Below are positions 13,385-20,082 of a stretch of DNA of 20,082 nucleotides, piece by piece. How positions within the stretch are numbered: position 1 is the stretch's first letter; every line of letters starts with the position of its first letter. The notes beneath the pieces are model-generated. The model saw only the letters and a list, made by a program, of their open reading frames with translations, made no database searches and was not told where the DNA came from. Position numbers and translations under genes: made by a program. Source of the DNA: an uncultured Collinsella sp. (GTDB lineage: Bacteria; Actinomycetota; Coriobacteriia; Coriobacteriales; Coriobacteriaceae); the NCBI GenBank assembly GCA_958419975.1, contig CATZIG010000014.1, positions 1 through 20,082 on the forward strand, in the 5' to 3' direction.

Positions 13385-15568
13385 GTGAAGGATTCCGATC
13401 TCTCCACAACGGCTGCGCGCGACGCTGCCCGCATCGTCTGGTTTAAGCGCTACCCCGCCAAGCAGACGCTCATCGCATTTTTGCTCGCGCTGTTGGCGAC
13501 CACGGCGTTTTCCATCGATCCCGCCCCGGTGTCGAGCAACGCAGTCTTGGCGATTGACCCCAAAGCCTCGGGCATGCTGTACGTGTGCTACGAGGTGCTC
13601 CTCTCGTTTGCCGGCCATACCGACGCGGTCATGCTGCTTGCGCTTGCCTGCCTGCTCACGCTGCCGTTTCGCTACGTGTTCTTTGGCCGTGGCGACACCT
13701 GGCGCCCATCGATCATTCTGCCGTCGCTGTTCTTTGCCATCTGCATGGTGTTCGGCCGCAGCTACGATCTCACCGACTCGGCCGAGATTGTCCTTGGCGA
13801 CAAAGCCCGCATCATCTGCGCCTGGATTGGCGGCGCGGGCTGGATGCTCTTGGCGGTCGTTGCCTTCTACCTTGCCTTTGAGTGTCTAGATTGGTTGAGC
13901 TCCCGACGCATTCCGTTTTCCGAGGCGCACTTTGGCCGCGTATGGCGTGTGACTCACGCCGTGCTCTCGGTCCATCCCTTTGCCGGGCCCTTCCTGGTGC
14001 TTATGATCGCCTGGGCGCCCACGCTCATCGCTTCGCTGCCTGGCCTTTTTATGGGAGATACGGGCGCGCAGATTCGCCAGTGGTTCAACTATCCCAACGG
14101 CACGAGCGACTACTTGCGTCTGCTCAATCCTAATGTGTTGCTCAACGGGCATCATCCCGTAGTGCACACGGCCATTATCGGCTCGTGCGTTCAGCTGGGG
14201 CTTTCGCTGTTCAACAGCGCTAACGCGGGTCTTGCCATCTACACCTGCGCTCAATTTGTCATCACGGCTGCCTGCATGGCCTATTCCATTTCGTCGCTGC
14301 GCAAATTGGGCGTGAGCCTGCCGGTTCGCGGTGCGATCCTGCTGTTCTTTGCGTTTATGCCGATGTTCTCTAACTACGCGGCGTTGCTCACCAAAGACGT
14401 GCTCTTTGCCGACGCGTTCTTGGTGCTGCTGGTACAGACCGTCAAGCTCGTGGCATGTGGCTTGCCCCGTCGTGATGCCAATGTCGAGCGAGCGGGCGAG
14501 AAAGCCCCCGCGCTCTTTGCGCGCCACGACTGGCTGCTGCTCGCTCTGGGCGCCATGGGTTCCACGTTTCTGCGCAACGGCGGCCTGGTGTTTCCCCTGG
14601 CGGCATGCGTAATCGCGGCGGCGTTTTGCGTATGGGACGCGCATGTGGCTCGTCGTGCAGCCAAGCAGACTGGTGCTGCGCCTTCGGGCACCATCCCGCG
14701 CTTCCGCTGGGTCGGCGTGCTCGCAGTACTTGCGCTCTGCCTTGCCTCTAATATGTACTTCACCAAGGTCTTTATGCCGGCGCACGATATCACGCCTGGT
14801 TCCAAGCGCGAAATCCTCTCGATTCCGTTCCAGCAGACGGCTCGTTTCGTCCAAAAGCACGACGGCCTCAACTCGGGCGTCAACCCCACGGTTAAGGAGG
14901 ACGGCACCATCGTGGAGGCTCCTTGCGACGGTTCAGTGACCGACGAAGAGCGTGCCGTGATCGACCGCGTACTCAAGTACGAGAACCTGGGCCGCCGCTA
15001 CAACCCCGACAAGTCCGATGCCGTCAAGAACTGCTTTAACGAGTACGCCTCGCAGGAGGACATCAAGGCCTATTTTGAGGTGTGGGCCCAGATGTTCAAA
15101 AAGGATCCCGAGTGCTATATCTCGGCGCTCATCAATAACTACTACGGTTATTTTTATCCGAGCGCGCGCGATGCCTGGGTCTACAGCACGGCGCGTAGTG
15201 CCGAGATCATGGCGCGTCCCGACAACCTCAAGTACTTCGACTTCCATCCGGTTGACAGCAACGTGGTGCGCTGGTGCGACCACCTGATCAATTTGTACCG
15301 TGTGGCGGTGCAGCGTGTTCCCTTTATCTCGCTCACCATGAGCTCGGCCACCTATGTGTGGATCATGATCGCCGTGGTGGTCTACTTGCTGCGTCGTCAT
15401 TCATGGCGTGCGCTGGCGATCTGGGTGCCGCTGTTGGGCGTGCTCGCTGTGTGCCTGATTGGCCCGTGCAACGGCTCGACTTACATGCGCTACCTGTATC
15501 CGGTCATCGCCTGCATGCCCTTCGCCATCGGCGCCACCGTCACCCGCAGCGACTTCTTCTGGTTCTAA
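13385..15568 (+). CDS. Large polytopic membrane protein, DUF6020/GT-C-like
   Basis: The protein has 727 residues with about 12-14 hydrophobic helices. The start is GTG 13385, with AGAAAGG about 11 bases upstream, a loose but acceptable site. Recognisable stretches are WAPTLIASLPGLFMGDTGAQ (residues about 217-236), LLNGHHPVVHTAIIGS near 250, MFSNYAALLTKDVLFADAFL near 330, GSTFLRNGGLVFPL near 393, and LSIPFQQTARFV near 480. An extramembrane region of about 150 residues (480-630) with YYGYFYPSARDAW comes before the last helices. This layout, with an acidic first luminal loop (GDTG) and a large late soluble part, resembles DUF6020 proteins and the GT-C class of membrane glycosyltransferases. Sugar-polymer or cell-envelope work is inference, and donor and acceptor are unknown. 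It is flanked on both sides by repeat-containing gaps. Confidence 0.7.
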   Translation: MKDSDLSTTAARDAARIVWFKRYPAKQTLIAFLLALLATTAFSIDPAPVSSNAVLAIDPKASGMLYVCYEVLLSFAGHTDAVMLLALACLLTLPFRYVFFGRGDTWRPSIILPSLFFAICMVFGRSYDLTDSAEIVLGDKARIICAWIGGAGWMLLAVVAFYLAFECLDWLSSRRIPFSEAHFGRVWRVTHAVLSVHPFAGPFLVLMIAWAPTLIASLPGLFMGDTGAQIRQWFNYPNGTSDYLRLLNPNVLLNGHHPVVHTAIIGSCVQLGLSLFNSANAGLAIYTCAQFVITAACMAYSISSLRKLGVSLPVRGAILLFFAFMPMFSNYAALLTKDVLFADAFLVLLVQTVKLVACGLPRRDANVERAGEKAPALFARHDWLLLALGAMGSTFLRNGGLVFPLAACVIAAAFCVWDAHVARRAAKQTGAAPSGTIPRFRWVGVLAVLALCLASNMYFTKVFMPAHDITPGSKREILSIPFQQTARFVQKHDGLNSGVNPTVKEDGTIVEAPCDGSVTDEERAVIDRVLKYENLGRRYNPDKSDAVKNCFNEYASQEDIKAYFEVWAQMFKKDPECYISALINNYYGYFYPSARDAWVYSTARSAEIMARPDNLKYFDFHPVDSNVVRWCDHLINLYRVAVQRVPFISLTMSSATYVWIMIAVVVYLLRRHSWRALAIWVPLLGVLAVCLIGPCNGSTYMRYLYPVIACMPFAIGATVTRSDFFWF

Positions 15569-15733
15569 TTTGGTGCATTGAGGGCCAGGTTTCTTTGCAC
15601 CAAAGGGGACATCATCACGACGCCTTCATTTTGGGGTTTATCTCGCAGGGCAGTAGGTATATCATAACGACGTTTGTTTATATTGCCCGAGCATCTGCGC
15701 TGGGCTTTAGGTCGAAACCGATAGGAGACACGT
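15569..15733. other. 165-bp gap with hairpin repeat and a 50-bp-spaced direct repeat
   Basis: A 9-bp perfect stem (15569-15577 with 15596-15604) starts right after the stop codon and is followed by GGGG. CAAAGGGGACA (15601-15611) repeats 13256-13266 exactly. ATCATCACGACG (15611-15622) recurs with one change as ATCATAACGACG (15661-15672). A possible -10 for yebC is TATATT at 15679-15684, without a convincing -35. Confidence 0.4.
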
Positions 15734-16540
15734 ATGTCCGGACACTCTAAGTGGGCCACAACCAAGCATCGTAAGGGCGCGCAGGACGCCAAGCGTTCCG
15801 CCCTCTTCTCCAAGCTCAGCCGCAACATCACCGTTGCTGCCCGTCTCGGCGGTGACCCGCTGCCCGAGAACAACGCCAGCCTCGCCGCTGCCGTTGCCAA
15901 GGCCAAGGCTCAGTCCATGCCTAAGGACAAGATCAAGTCCGCTATCGACAAGGCTTTTGGTTCGGGTGCCGATGCCGCCGTCTACGAGAACATCGTGTAC
16001 GAGGGCTACGGTCCCGCCGGTGTCGCCGTCTACGTCGACTGCCTGACCGACAACCGCAACCGTACCGCCGCTGATGTCCGTTCCGCCTTCTCCCACGCTG
16101 GTGGCAACCTGGGCACCTCCGGCTCCGTTGCCTTCCAGTTTGAGCGCAAGGGCCAGATCGTCGTCGCCAAGGAGATCCTGGACGAGAACGCCAAGAAGGA
16201 GACCATGATCGCCAACGGTGCTGCCGGTGACGAGGATGAGTTCATGATGGCCATCGCCGAGGCCGGTGGCGAGGACTACGAGGATGCCGGCGAGGAGTGG
16301 ATCGTCTGGACTACTGCTAACGAGGTCATGGCTGTCTCCAAGGCGCTCGAGGAGCAGGGCGTCCAGGTCAAGGGCTCCGAGACCACCATGGTCCCGACCA
16401 CCCCGACCGAGGTCTCCGGCGCCGACGCCAAGAAGGTTCAGCGCCTCATCGACCGTCTTGAGGAGCTCGACGACGTCCAGGATGTTTACAGCACCATGGA
16501 CATGACCGACGAGGTCATCGCTGCCCTCGAGGAGGAGTAG
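15734..16540 (+). CDS. YebC/PmpR family protein
   Basis: The start is ATG 15734, with AGGAGA 5 bases upstream. The N-terminus MSGHSKWATTKHRKGAQDAK is diagnostic of the family, followed by RSALFSKLSRNITVAAR, MPKDKIKSAIDKAFGSG near 58-74, YEGYGPAGVAVYVDCLTDN near 89-107, RTAADVRSAFSHAGGNLG near 110-127 and FQFERKGQI. At 268 residues it is slightly longer than usual (about 240-250), because of an acidic insertion near 150-175. Codon use is strongly biased to GCC, AAG, GAC and GAG, more than the neighbours, which suggests high expression. The family was long called transcriptional regulators; work on YebC homologues and mitochondrial TACO1 shows a role in translating proline-rich stretches. Which role applies here is not visible. 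It has its own terminator. Confidence 0.92.
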   Translation: MSGHSKWATTKHRKGAQDAKRSALFSKLSRNITVAARLGGDPLPENNASLAAAVAKAKAQSMPKDKIKSAIDKAFGSGADAAVYENIVYEGYGPAGVAVYVDCLTDNRNRTAADVRSAFSHAGGNLGTSGSVAFQFERKGQIVVAKEILDENAKKETMIANGAAGDEDEFMMAIAEAGGEDYEDAGEEWIVWTTANEVMAVSKALEEQGVQVKGSETTMVPTTPTEVSGADAKKVQRLIDRLEELDDVQDVYSTMDMTDEVIAALEEE

Positions 16541-16609
16541 CGCCCGCACGGGTTAAGCCGTGCATATCTGGGCATAATGAAGCGAGCATGCAAGCCTCGT
16601 GGAATAGAT

Positions 16610-16651
16610 GAGCCGGATCCGCGTGCGTAGAGCACCGGACCCGGCTCTTTT
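16610..16651 (+). terminator. Rho-independent terminator of yebC
   Basis: A 12-bp stem with one A-C mismatch (16610-16621 with 16636-16647) has a 14-nt loop and is followed by TTTT. It lies 69 bases after the yebC stop. Confidence 0.8.
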
Positions 16652-16656
16652 ATAAT
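16651..16656 (+). promoter_or_regulatory. Perfect -10 TATAAT for the AmaP/DUF2273/Asp23 operon
   Basis: A consensus TATAAT begins inside the T-run of the yebC terminator, 51 bases before the GTG start of the first gene. No TTGACA-like -35 stands at 16-18 bases, because that space is occupied by the terminator stem. Confidence 0.5.
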
Positions 16657-16706
16657 GATGCGAACCGTTTTGTATTTCGAGTGCCGAGATTTGAAGGGAG
16701 CGCCAC

Positions 16707-17252
16707 GTGCGCGTACTCAAACGAGCCCTAGCGATTGTGTATCTTGCCGCCGCCATCGTGGCGCTGGGTACGCTTGTCTGCCAGTTTTGGGGGCCGTATA
16801 CGTATCGCTTTATGCTGCTGATGCGCGACCCCATGCCGCGCATTGTCGTGACGGCATGCGGCGGAGTTGTGGCGATCGGCGTGCTGGTAAGCTTCTTCCG
16901 CCTGATGTTTGCTCGTCGCGAGCCGTCCTGTGTGCATCCGGCGGGGGAGCGCAATATCGAGGTCACCCTTGCGGCGCTTTCTTCGTGTGCTAGGGCTGCT
17001 GCCGAGCGCGACGACCGCGTGATGGTCGAGCATGTCGAGGCCCGCGTCCAAGGCCCCGACGATTCGCACGTCCGATTTAAGGTCGAGGCTATCGCGCTTG
17101 ACGATAAGGACGTGGCATCTCTGGCTACCGCGATGCAGCAGCGCATCGAGGAAGCTTGCGACACCATGCTCGGCACGCCGGGTACGACCACGCGCGTCCG
17201 TTTTTTGCCGTCCAAGACTACCGTCCAGACCGTGGAGGTTTCCGGTGAGTGA
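16707..17252 (+). CDS. amaP: AmaP-like alkaline shock response membrane anchor protein
   Basis: The start is GTG 16707, with GAAGGGAG 6 bases upstream. The 181-residue protein has a basic start (MRVLKR), two membrane helices (about 7-27 and 45-66) with a short loop between, and then a polar cytosolic domain with an alternating strand/helix pattern (NIEVTLAALSSCA, VRFKVEAIAL, a helical LATAMQQRIEEACDTML). This is the layout of AmaP, which in staphylococci tethers Asp23 to the membrane. Identity is supported mainly by gene order: it overlaps a DUF2273 gene by 8 bases and an Asp23 gene comes next. Sequence similarity alone would be weak. Confidence 0.72.
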   Translation: MRVLKRALAIVYLAAAIVALGTLVCQFWGPYTYRFMLLMRDPMPRIVVTACGGVVAIGVLVSFFRLMFARREPSCVHPAGERNIEVTLAALSSCARAAAERDDRVMVEHVEARVQGPDDSHVRFKVEAIALDDKDVASLATAMQQRIEEACDTMLGTPGTTTRVRFLPSKTTVQTVEVSGE

Positions 17253-17622
17253 TACCAATCAAGATAAGACCGCTCGTACGCCGCGCCTGACGATTGACCA
17301 GAGCGCCACGCCGGCGAGCGAACCTGTTGATTCCAAAGCAGAGGCAACCGAGTTGCAAGACGCGGCAGCCGCGGATTTTGACGAGGCTATGGGTCTCATC
17401 AAGGGTACGGGCGCTGCCATCTGGAGCTATGCTGTGCGTCATCCCAACACCACGCTCGGCGCCGTCGCTGGCTTTATCCTCGCCGTGTTGGTGCTCACGC
17501 TCGGCCTGTGGGACACGCTCGTCATCGCATTCTTTGTGCTGATCGGCGCCGTGATCGGCCAGATTCGCGACGGCGAGAACGGTATCGTCAACTTCTTCGG
17601 CCGTCTGTTTAGCGGCCGCTAA
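17245..17622 (+). CDS. DUF2273 small integral membrane protein
   Basis: A 125-residue protein. The start is GTG 17245, overlapping the end of the AmaP-like gene by 8 bases, with GGAGG at 17234-17238 and 6 bases of spacing; the overlap points to translational coupling. The N-terminal 50 residues are polar and low-complexity. Two close membrane helices follow (about 70-87 and 89-106) with the DUF2273 look: RHPNTTLGAVAGFILAVLVL then TLGLWDTLVIAFFVLIGAVI and GQIRDG, ending in FFGRLFSGR. DUF2273 proteins are regularly encoded with amaP and asp23 and are thought to belong to the same membrane assembly, but the biochemical role is not known. The N-terminal extension is longer than in many family members. 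Confidence 0.82.
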   Translation: MSDTNQDKTARTPRLTIDQSATPASEPVDSKAEATELQDAAAADFDEAMGLIKGTGAAIWSYAVRHPNTTLGAVAGFILAVLVLTLGLWDTLVIAFFVLIGAVIGQIRDGENGIVNFFGRLFSGR

Positions 17623-17666
17623 TACGTATTCGACTGTCGCATCCGCGGCGGGCATAAGGAGGAACC

Positions 17667-18188
17667 ATGGCTTTTAATACGAAGGTCGATGTAGCCGATA
17701 CCGAGCTCGAGGAGAACGAGGCGGTCGTCGCCGAAGCCGAGGATGTGACGCTCGAGGACGAGACTCTCGTCGAGGCCGAGTCCGCCGATGACGCGGACGA
17801 GGATGATGAGGAAACAGACGAGTCCGAGGACTCGCTGACCTATTCCAACGGTGTGATCGAGAAGATCGTTGCCATGGCCACCCGCGAGGTTCCGCACGTT
17901 TTGGGCATGAAGGGTAACCTCATGCACTTTGTGCAGGAGCAGTTTGGTGCCGAGAATCTGACCAAGGGCGTGACGGTCGAGGTCACCGATGACAATCGCG
18001 TGGTCGTCAACATCTCCGTCATTATCGAGTACGGCGCCTATGCGCCCGCGATCTTCGACGATGTCAAGGCGCGTGTCACCGAGCGCCTTGCCGCGATGAC
18101 CGGCCTTGAGGTGGCGGGCGTCAACCTGCGCATCGAGGACGTCATCACCCCCGAGGAGTACGAGCACCGCACCAACCAGCACGAGTAA
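17667..18188 (+). CDS. asp23: Asp23/Gls24 family envelope stress response protein
   Basis: The start is ATG 17667, with a strong AAGGAGG 6 bases upstream. The 173-residue protein has an acidic tail of about 55 residues (Glu/Asp/Ala/Val, e.g. ADDADEDDEETDESED) and then the Asp23 domain at about 57-165: TYSNGVIEKIVAMATREVPH, VTVEVTDDNRVVVNISVIIE, YGAYAPAIFDDVKARVTERL, VAGVNLRIEDVI. In Staphylococcus aureus, Asp23 is an abundant alkaline-shock protein that assembles beneath the membrane through AmaP. The same operon order here supports this role. Both the very acidic N-terminus and the strong ribosome binding site fit a highly made, soluble scaffold protein. It is the last gene of the operon. 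Confidence 0.9.
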   Translation: MAFNTKVDVADTELEENEAVVAEAEDVTLEDETLVEAESADDADEDDEETDESEDSLTYSNGVIEKIVAMATREVPHVLGMKGNLMHFVQEQFGAENLTKGVTVEVTDDNRVVVNISVIIEYGAYAPAIFDDVKARVTERLAAMTGLEVAGVNLRIEDVITPEEYEHRTNQHE

Positions 18189-18189
18189 C

Positions 18190-18237
18190 CCACCAAAAAG
18201 GGATGTTTATTTTGGCAGATTTTATCTGCGAAAACGT
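18190..18237 (+). repeat. Second copy of the intergenic repeat element
   Basis: Positions 18195-18237 nearly match the reverse complement of 13311-13355, with TTTATTTTGGCAG (18206-18218) an exact 13-base core and matching ends (TTTTATCTG, AAACGT). CCACCAAAA at 18190-18198 also stands just after the lgt stop codon at 13241-13249. It contains a small hairpin GCAGAT-TTT-ATCTGC (18215-18229). Confidence 0.6.
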
Positions 18238-18239
18238 CA

Positions 18240-18277
18240 AACGGCCGGTCGCACGGATGTATGTGCGGCCGGCCGTT
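18240..18277 (+). terminator. Probable terminator of the asp23 operon
   Basis: A 15-bp GC-rich stem with one G-T pair (18240-18254 with 18263-18277) has an 8-nt loop. The tail is only weakly T-rich (AGTTGT), so termination may be partial or need other factors. Confidence 0.55.
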
Positions 18278-18347
18278 AGTTGTATGCCCCCGATGTAGGC
18301 ATACCGCTCGTCTAACTTGGGGTTGCAATCGTCGCGTTCCGCGTTAC

Positions 18348-18353
18348 TCTAAT
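18348..18353 (+). promoter_or_regulatory. Candidate -10 (TCTAAT) of the YitT-family gene
   Basis: This is a five-of-six match to TATAAT, 40 bases before the start codon. TTGCAA at 18323-18328 is a possible -35 at 19-base spacing, longer than ideal. Confidence 0.35.
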
Positions 18354-18393
18354 GGGCGCATTGTTTCTAAATTGTTAACGAGGGGTTGCCGTA

Positions 18394-19416
18394 ATGGCTG
18401 ACGAGCAGGAAACAGAAAGCAAGGCATGGGCGATTGAGGCCGCCGCGGCAGAGGCGGCATCGCGTGCTGCCGAGGAGGTACATCGTCCTCCCGTGGTGCC
18501 GATGGAGCGCGTGGTTGATCGCACCGATATCGAGCGCGGCGAGCGTGCCGGCCAAAAGCGCAGCCAGGAGCCAGACTTCCCGCGCTTTTTTGCCGAGCTC
18601 AATCTGGGTCTGATTCTTACAGCCTTTGCCATCGTTGCGTTTAAAACCCCTAATCACTTTGCTTTTGGCGGTACCTCGGGCGTGTCGGTCATTCTGTCCA
18701 CACTGTTCCCGACCCTGCCCGTCGGCGTCTTTATGTGGATTATCAACGCGGTTCTCGTCGTCTTGGGCTTTATCTTTTTGGAGCGCAAGGCAATCCTGTG
18801 GAGCGTCTTCGCCTCGTTCGCGCTGTCCGCGTATGTTTCGCTGTTTGAGCTCTTTATTCCGACCGATGTCTCGATGACGGGCGATATGTGGCTCGACCTG
18901 TGTTTTGCCGTGATTCTGCCGGCGCTCGGCAGCGCCATCGTCTTTGATATTGGCGCCTCGACGGGTGGCACGGACATTCTTGCCATGATCCTCAAGCGCC
19001 GCACGACGCTCGAGATTGGTCGTGCGCTGTTGCTGGTCGATATCGGCATCGTGGCCATCGCGGCCTTTTTGTATGGCCCGCGTGTCGGTCTGTATTGCGT
19101 GCTTGGCCTGTTTGCCAAGACGCTTGTGGTCGACAAGGCCATCGAGAGCATTCATCTTCGTAAGGTCTGCACGGTCATTTGTTCCGAGCCCCTTAAGGTC
19201 GAGGAGTTTATCGTCAAGCATCTCAACCGCACGGCGACCATCAGCCGCGGCTACGGTGCCTTCTCGGGCAAGTGCGTGACGGTGATCATGAGCGTGCTGA
19301 GCCGTCGCGAGGCCGTGCAACTGCGCCGCTATGCGCGCGAAGTCGATCCGGGTGCCTTTATCACGATCGTCGACAGTTCCGAGATCGTCGGCAAGGGTTT
19401 CCGCGGCACGAACTAG
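18394..19416 (+). CDS. YitT family membrane protein (DUF161 + DUF2179)
   Basis: The start is ATG 18394, with GAGGGG about 8 bases upstream. The 340-residue protein has a charged, Ala-rich N-terminal extension (1-62) that is longer than usual for the family. Five or six membrane helices (about 68-240) follow, with HFAFGGTSGVSVIL (88-101) and DIGASTGGTDILAMILKRRT, the paired Gly-rich motifs of YitT proteins. A cytosolic C-terminal DUF2179 domain (about 250-335) has VCTVICSEPLKVEEFIV, RGYGAFSGKCVTVIMSVLSR and DPGAFITIVDSSEIVGKGF. The family is widespread in Gram-positive bacteria, with no settled transport substrate; DUF2179 may bind a small ligand. It forms a single-gene unit between the asp23 operon and the zinc-ribbon gene. 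Confidence 0.88.
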   Translation: MADEQETESKAWAIEAAAAEAASRAAEEVHRPPVVPMERVVDRTDIERGERAGQKRSQEPDFPRFFAELNLGLILTAFAIVAFKTPNHFAFGGTSGVSVILSTLFPTLPVGVFMWIINAVLVVLGFIFLERKAILWSVFASFALSAYVSLFELFIPTDVSMTGDMWLDLCFAVILPALGSAIVFDIGASTGGTDILAMILKRRTTLEIGRALLLVDIGIVAIAAFLYGPRVGLYCVLGLFAKTLVVDKAIESIHLRKVCTVICSEPLKVEEFIVKHLNRTATISRGYGAFSGKCVTVIMSVLSRREAVQLRRYAREVDPGAFITIVDSSEIVGKGFRGTN

Positions 19417-19460
19417 CGCGGACACACTCATCAAACAATCGAAAAGCGCCTCGCGCGTTG

Positions 19461-19485
19461 CAAATACGTCATCTAAGAGTATTTG
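19461..19485. other. Short inverted repeat after the YitT-family gene
   Basis: CAAATAC (19461-19467) pairs with GTATTTG (19479-19485) across 11 bases. There is no T-run, so it is not a standard terminator. It could be a binding site for the downstream gene. Confidence 0.25.
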
Positions 19486-19566
19486 TCCTCACCTTGGGTG
19501 ATAATGATGCCAAAGACATCGTTTGCGATCCAGGTGATTCGCTCTAGATACGAAGGGATGATTTCG

Positions 19567-20082
19567 ATGTTCTGTTCGCAGTGTGGCGCTCCTATGGGCG
19601 ATAACGACAAGTTCTGCGGCGTGTGCGGTGCTCCTAATGCTGGTGCTGTAGCTTCCACCCCTCAGGGTCAGCCTCAGCAATATGTCCCTCAGCCTCCCAT
19701 GAGCGCGTCCAAGGGCTGTGTGGCTCAGGCGTTTGAGGATATGACCAAGACTCCGGGCGTGCTGCAGCGCGTGTGCCAGATCGCTTTTTTGCCGGCGCTT
19801 ATCTGGGTCGTGTCGGTGCTCGTGCTGTTCATCCCCGTTATCGGCGGTATTGCGGCTGCCATCGGCTTTTTGGCTGCCTACGTGGCGAGCGTATGCGGTT
19901 CGGGCTTTGGCATCGAGTGGGGTCGCGATCTGTCGCTTAAGATCGATGACGGCATGGAGCGTCCGTTGATGCGTTCCACGTCGTTTGGTCTCGGAATCTT
20001 TTCGAGCGTTATTTCGGTCGTGCTCGAGTTTATCGCTGCCATTCCCATTATCGGTGTAGTGCTTTCGCTGCTGGAGGGCGTG
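19567..20082 (+). CDS. Zinc-ribbon membrane protein, N-terminal part (3'-truncated by window)
   Basis: The frame is open from ATG 19567 to the window end. GAAGGG lies 9 bases upstream; an in-frame ATG at 19558 lacks a ribosome binding site. The visible 172 residues start MFCSQCGAPMGDNDKFCGVC, a short zinc ribbon with ligands Cys3, Cys6, Cys17 and Cys20. A Gln/Pro-rich linker (about 30-47) follows, then a conserved-looking helical segment (AFEDMTKTPGVLQRVCQIAF) and hydrophobic helices (about 72-110 and 140-172) with GFGIEWGRDLSLKIDDG between. The N-terminal ribbon followed by a DUF4013-like membrane region is a common layout in Coriobacteriia and archaea; function is unknown. The ribbon would be cytosolic. 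Confidence 0.75.
   Translation, partial: MFCSQCGAPMGDNDKFCGVCGAPNAGAVASTPQGQPQQYVPQPPMSASKGCVAQAFEDMTKTPGVLQRVCQIAFLPALIWVVSVLVLFIPVIGGIAAAIGFLAAYVASVCGSGFGIEWGRDLSLKIDDGMERPLMRSTSFGLGIFSSVISVVLEFIAAIPIIGVVLSLLEGV

Noticed and set aside
13886..14860. 324-codon open frame on the minus strand
   Set aside because: It is antisense to the DUF6020-like gene, whose membrane-helix codons explain the open frame.
18367..19434. 355-codon open frame on the minus strand
   Set aside because: It is antisense to the YitT-family gene, with composition typical of a shadow frame and no motifs.

Overview
This 20 kb window is a chromosomal segment of a high-GC Gram-positive anaerobe. The gut-type Coriobacteriia, Collinsella or a close relative, are the best guess. 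The evidence is the GC-rich third codon positions, a 2-hydroxyacyl-CoA dehydratase-type activase, the AmaP/DUF2273/Asp23 envelope set, and a wall-anchored protein ending in an LAxTG signal of the kind class E sortases use. The genus is inferred from overall protein character and not from a marker gene. I see no rRNA, tRNA, CRISPR array, transposase or phage gene.

Layout. 2-2263 (+) is the C-terminal part of a large activase, closed by a strong terminator. 2340-2569 is a frameshifted gene remnant. 2720-3209 holds a 12-codon leader ORF abutting a small AT-richer membrane-anchored protein. 3335-4474 (-) is a DUF389 membrane protein with an EF-hand-like loop. 4782-8303 (+) is a 1173-codon wall-anchored coiled-coil/CAP surface protein, interrupted by one in-frame TAG at 6765 and carrying a G9 tract near its start. 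8504-10207 (-) is an OPT-family transporter, divergent from coaX (10400-11251). The + strand then carries dCMP deaminase (11335-11859), a NifU-type Fe-S scaffold (12031-12309), lgt (12419-13240), a large DUF6020-like membrane protein (13385-15568), a YebC-family factor (15734-16540), the three-gene AmaP/DUF2273/Asp23 operon (16707-18188), a YitT-family protein (18394-19416), and a zinc-ribbon membrane protein running off the end (19567-20082).

Functional themes. Several genes concern the cell envelope: lgt lipidates prolipoproteins, Asp23/AmaP/DUF2273 form a membrane-tethered envelope-stress assembly, and the LAxTG protein would be sortase-anchored. The rest are housekeeping (CoA synthesis, dTMP supply, Fe-S assembly, translation factor YebC) or transport.

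Most notable signals. (1) The surface protein has two potential OFF determinants: a G9 tract where either a +1 or a -1 slip gives an immediate stop, and a TAG replacing the expected Tyr of the CAP-domain GHY motif with an intact reading frame beyond it. (2) A dispersed intergenic element occurs after lgt as two long perfect hairpins with mutually complementary loops, and a 43-45 nt near-copy in inverted orientation follows asp23. (3) The DUF389 protein has an EF-hand-like loop. (4) An inverted repeat sits between two divergent TATACT -10 boxes at the OPT/coaX junction. None of these was tested by computation; the exact checks are listed with each finding.
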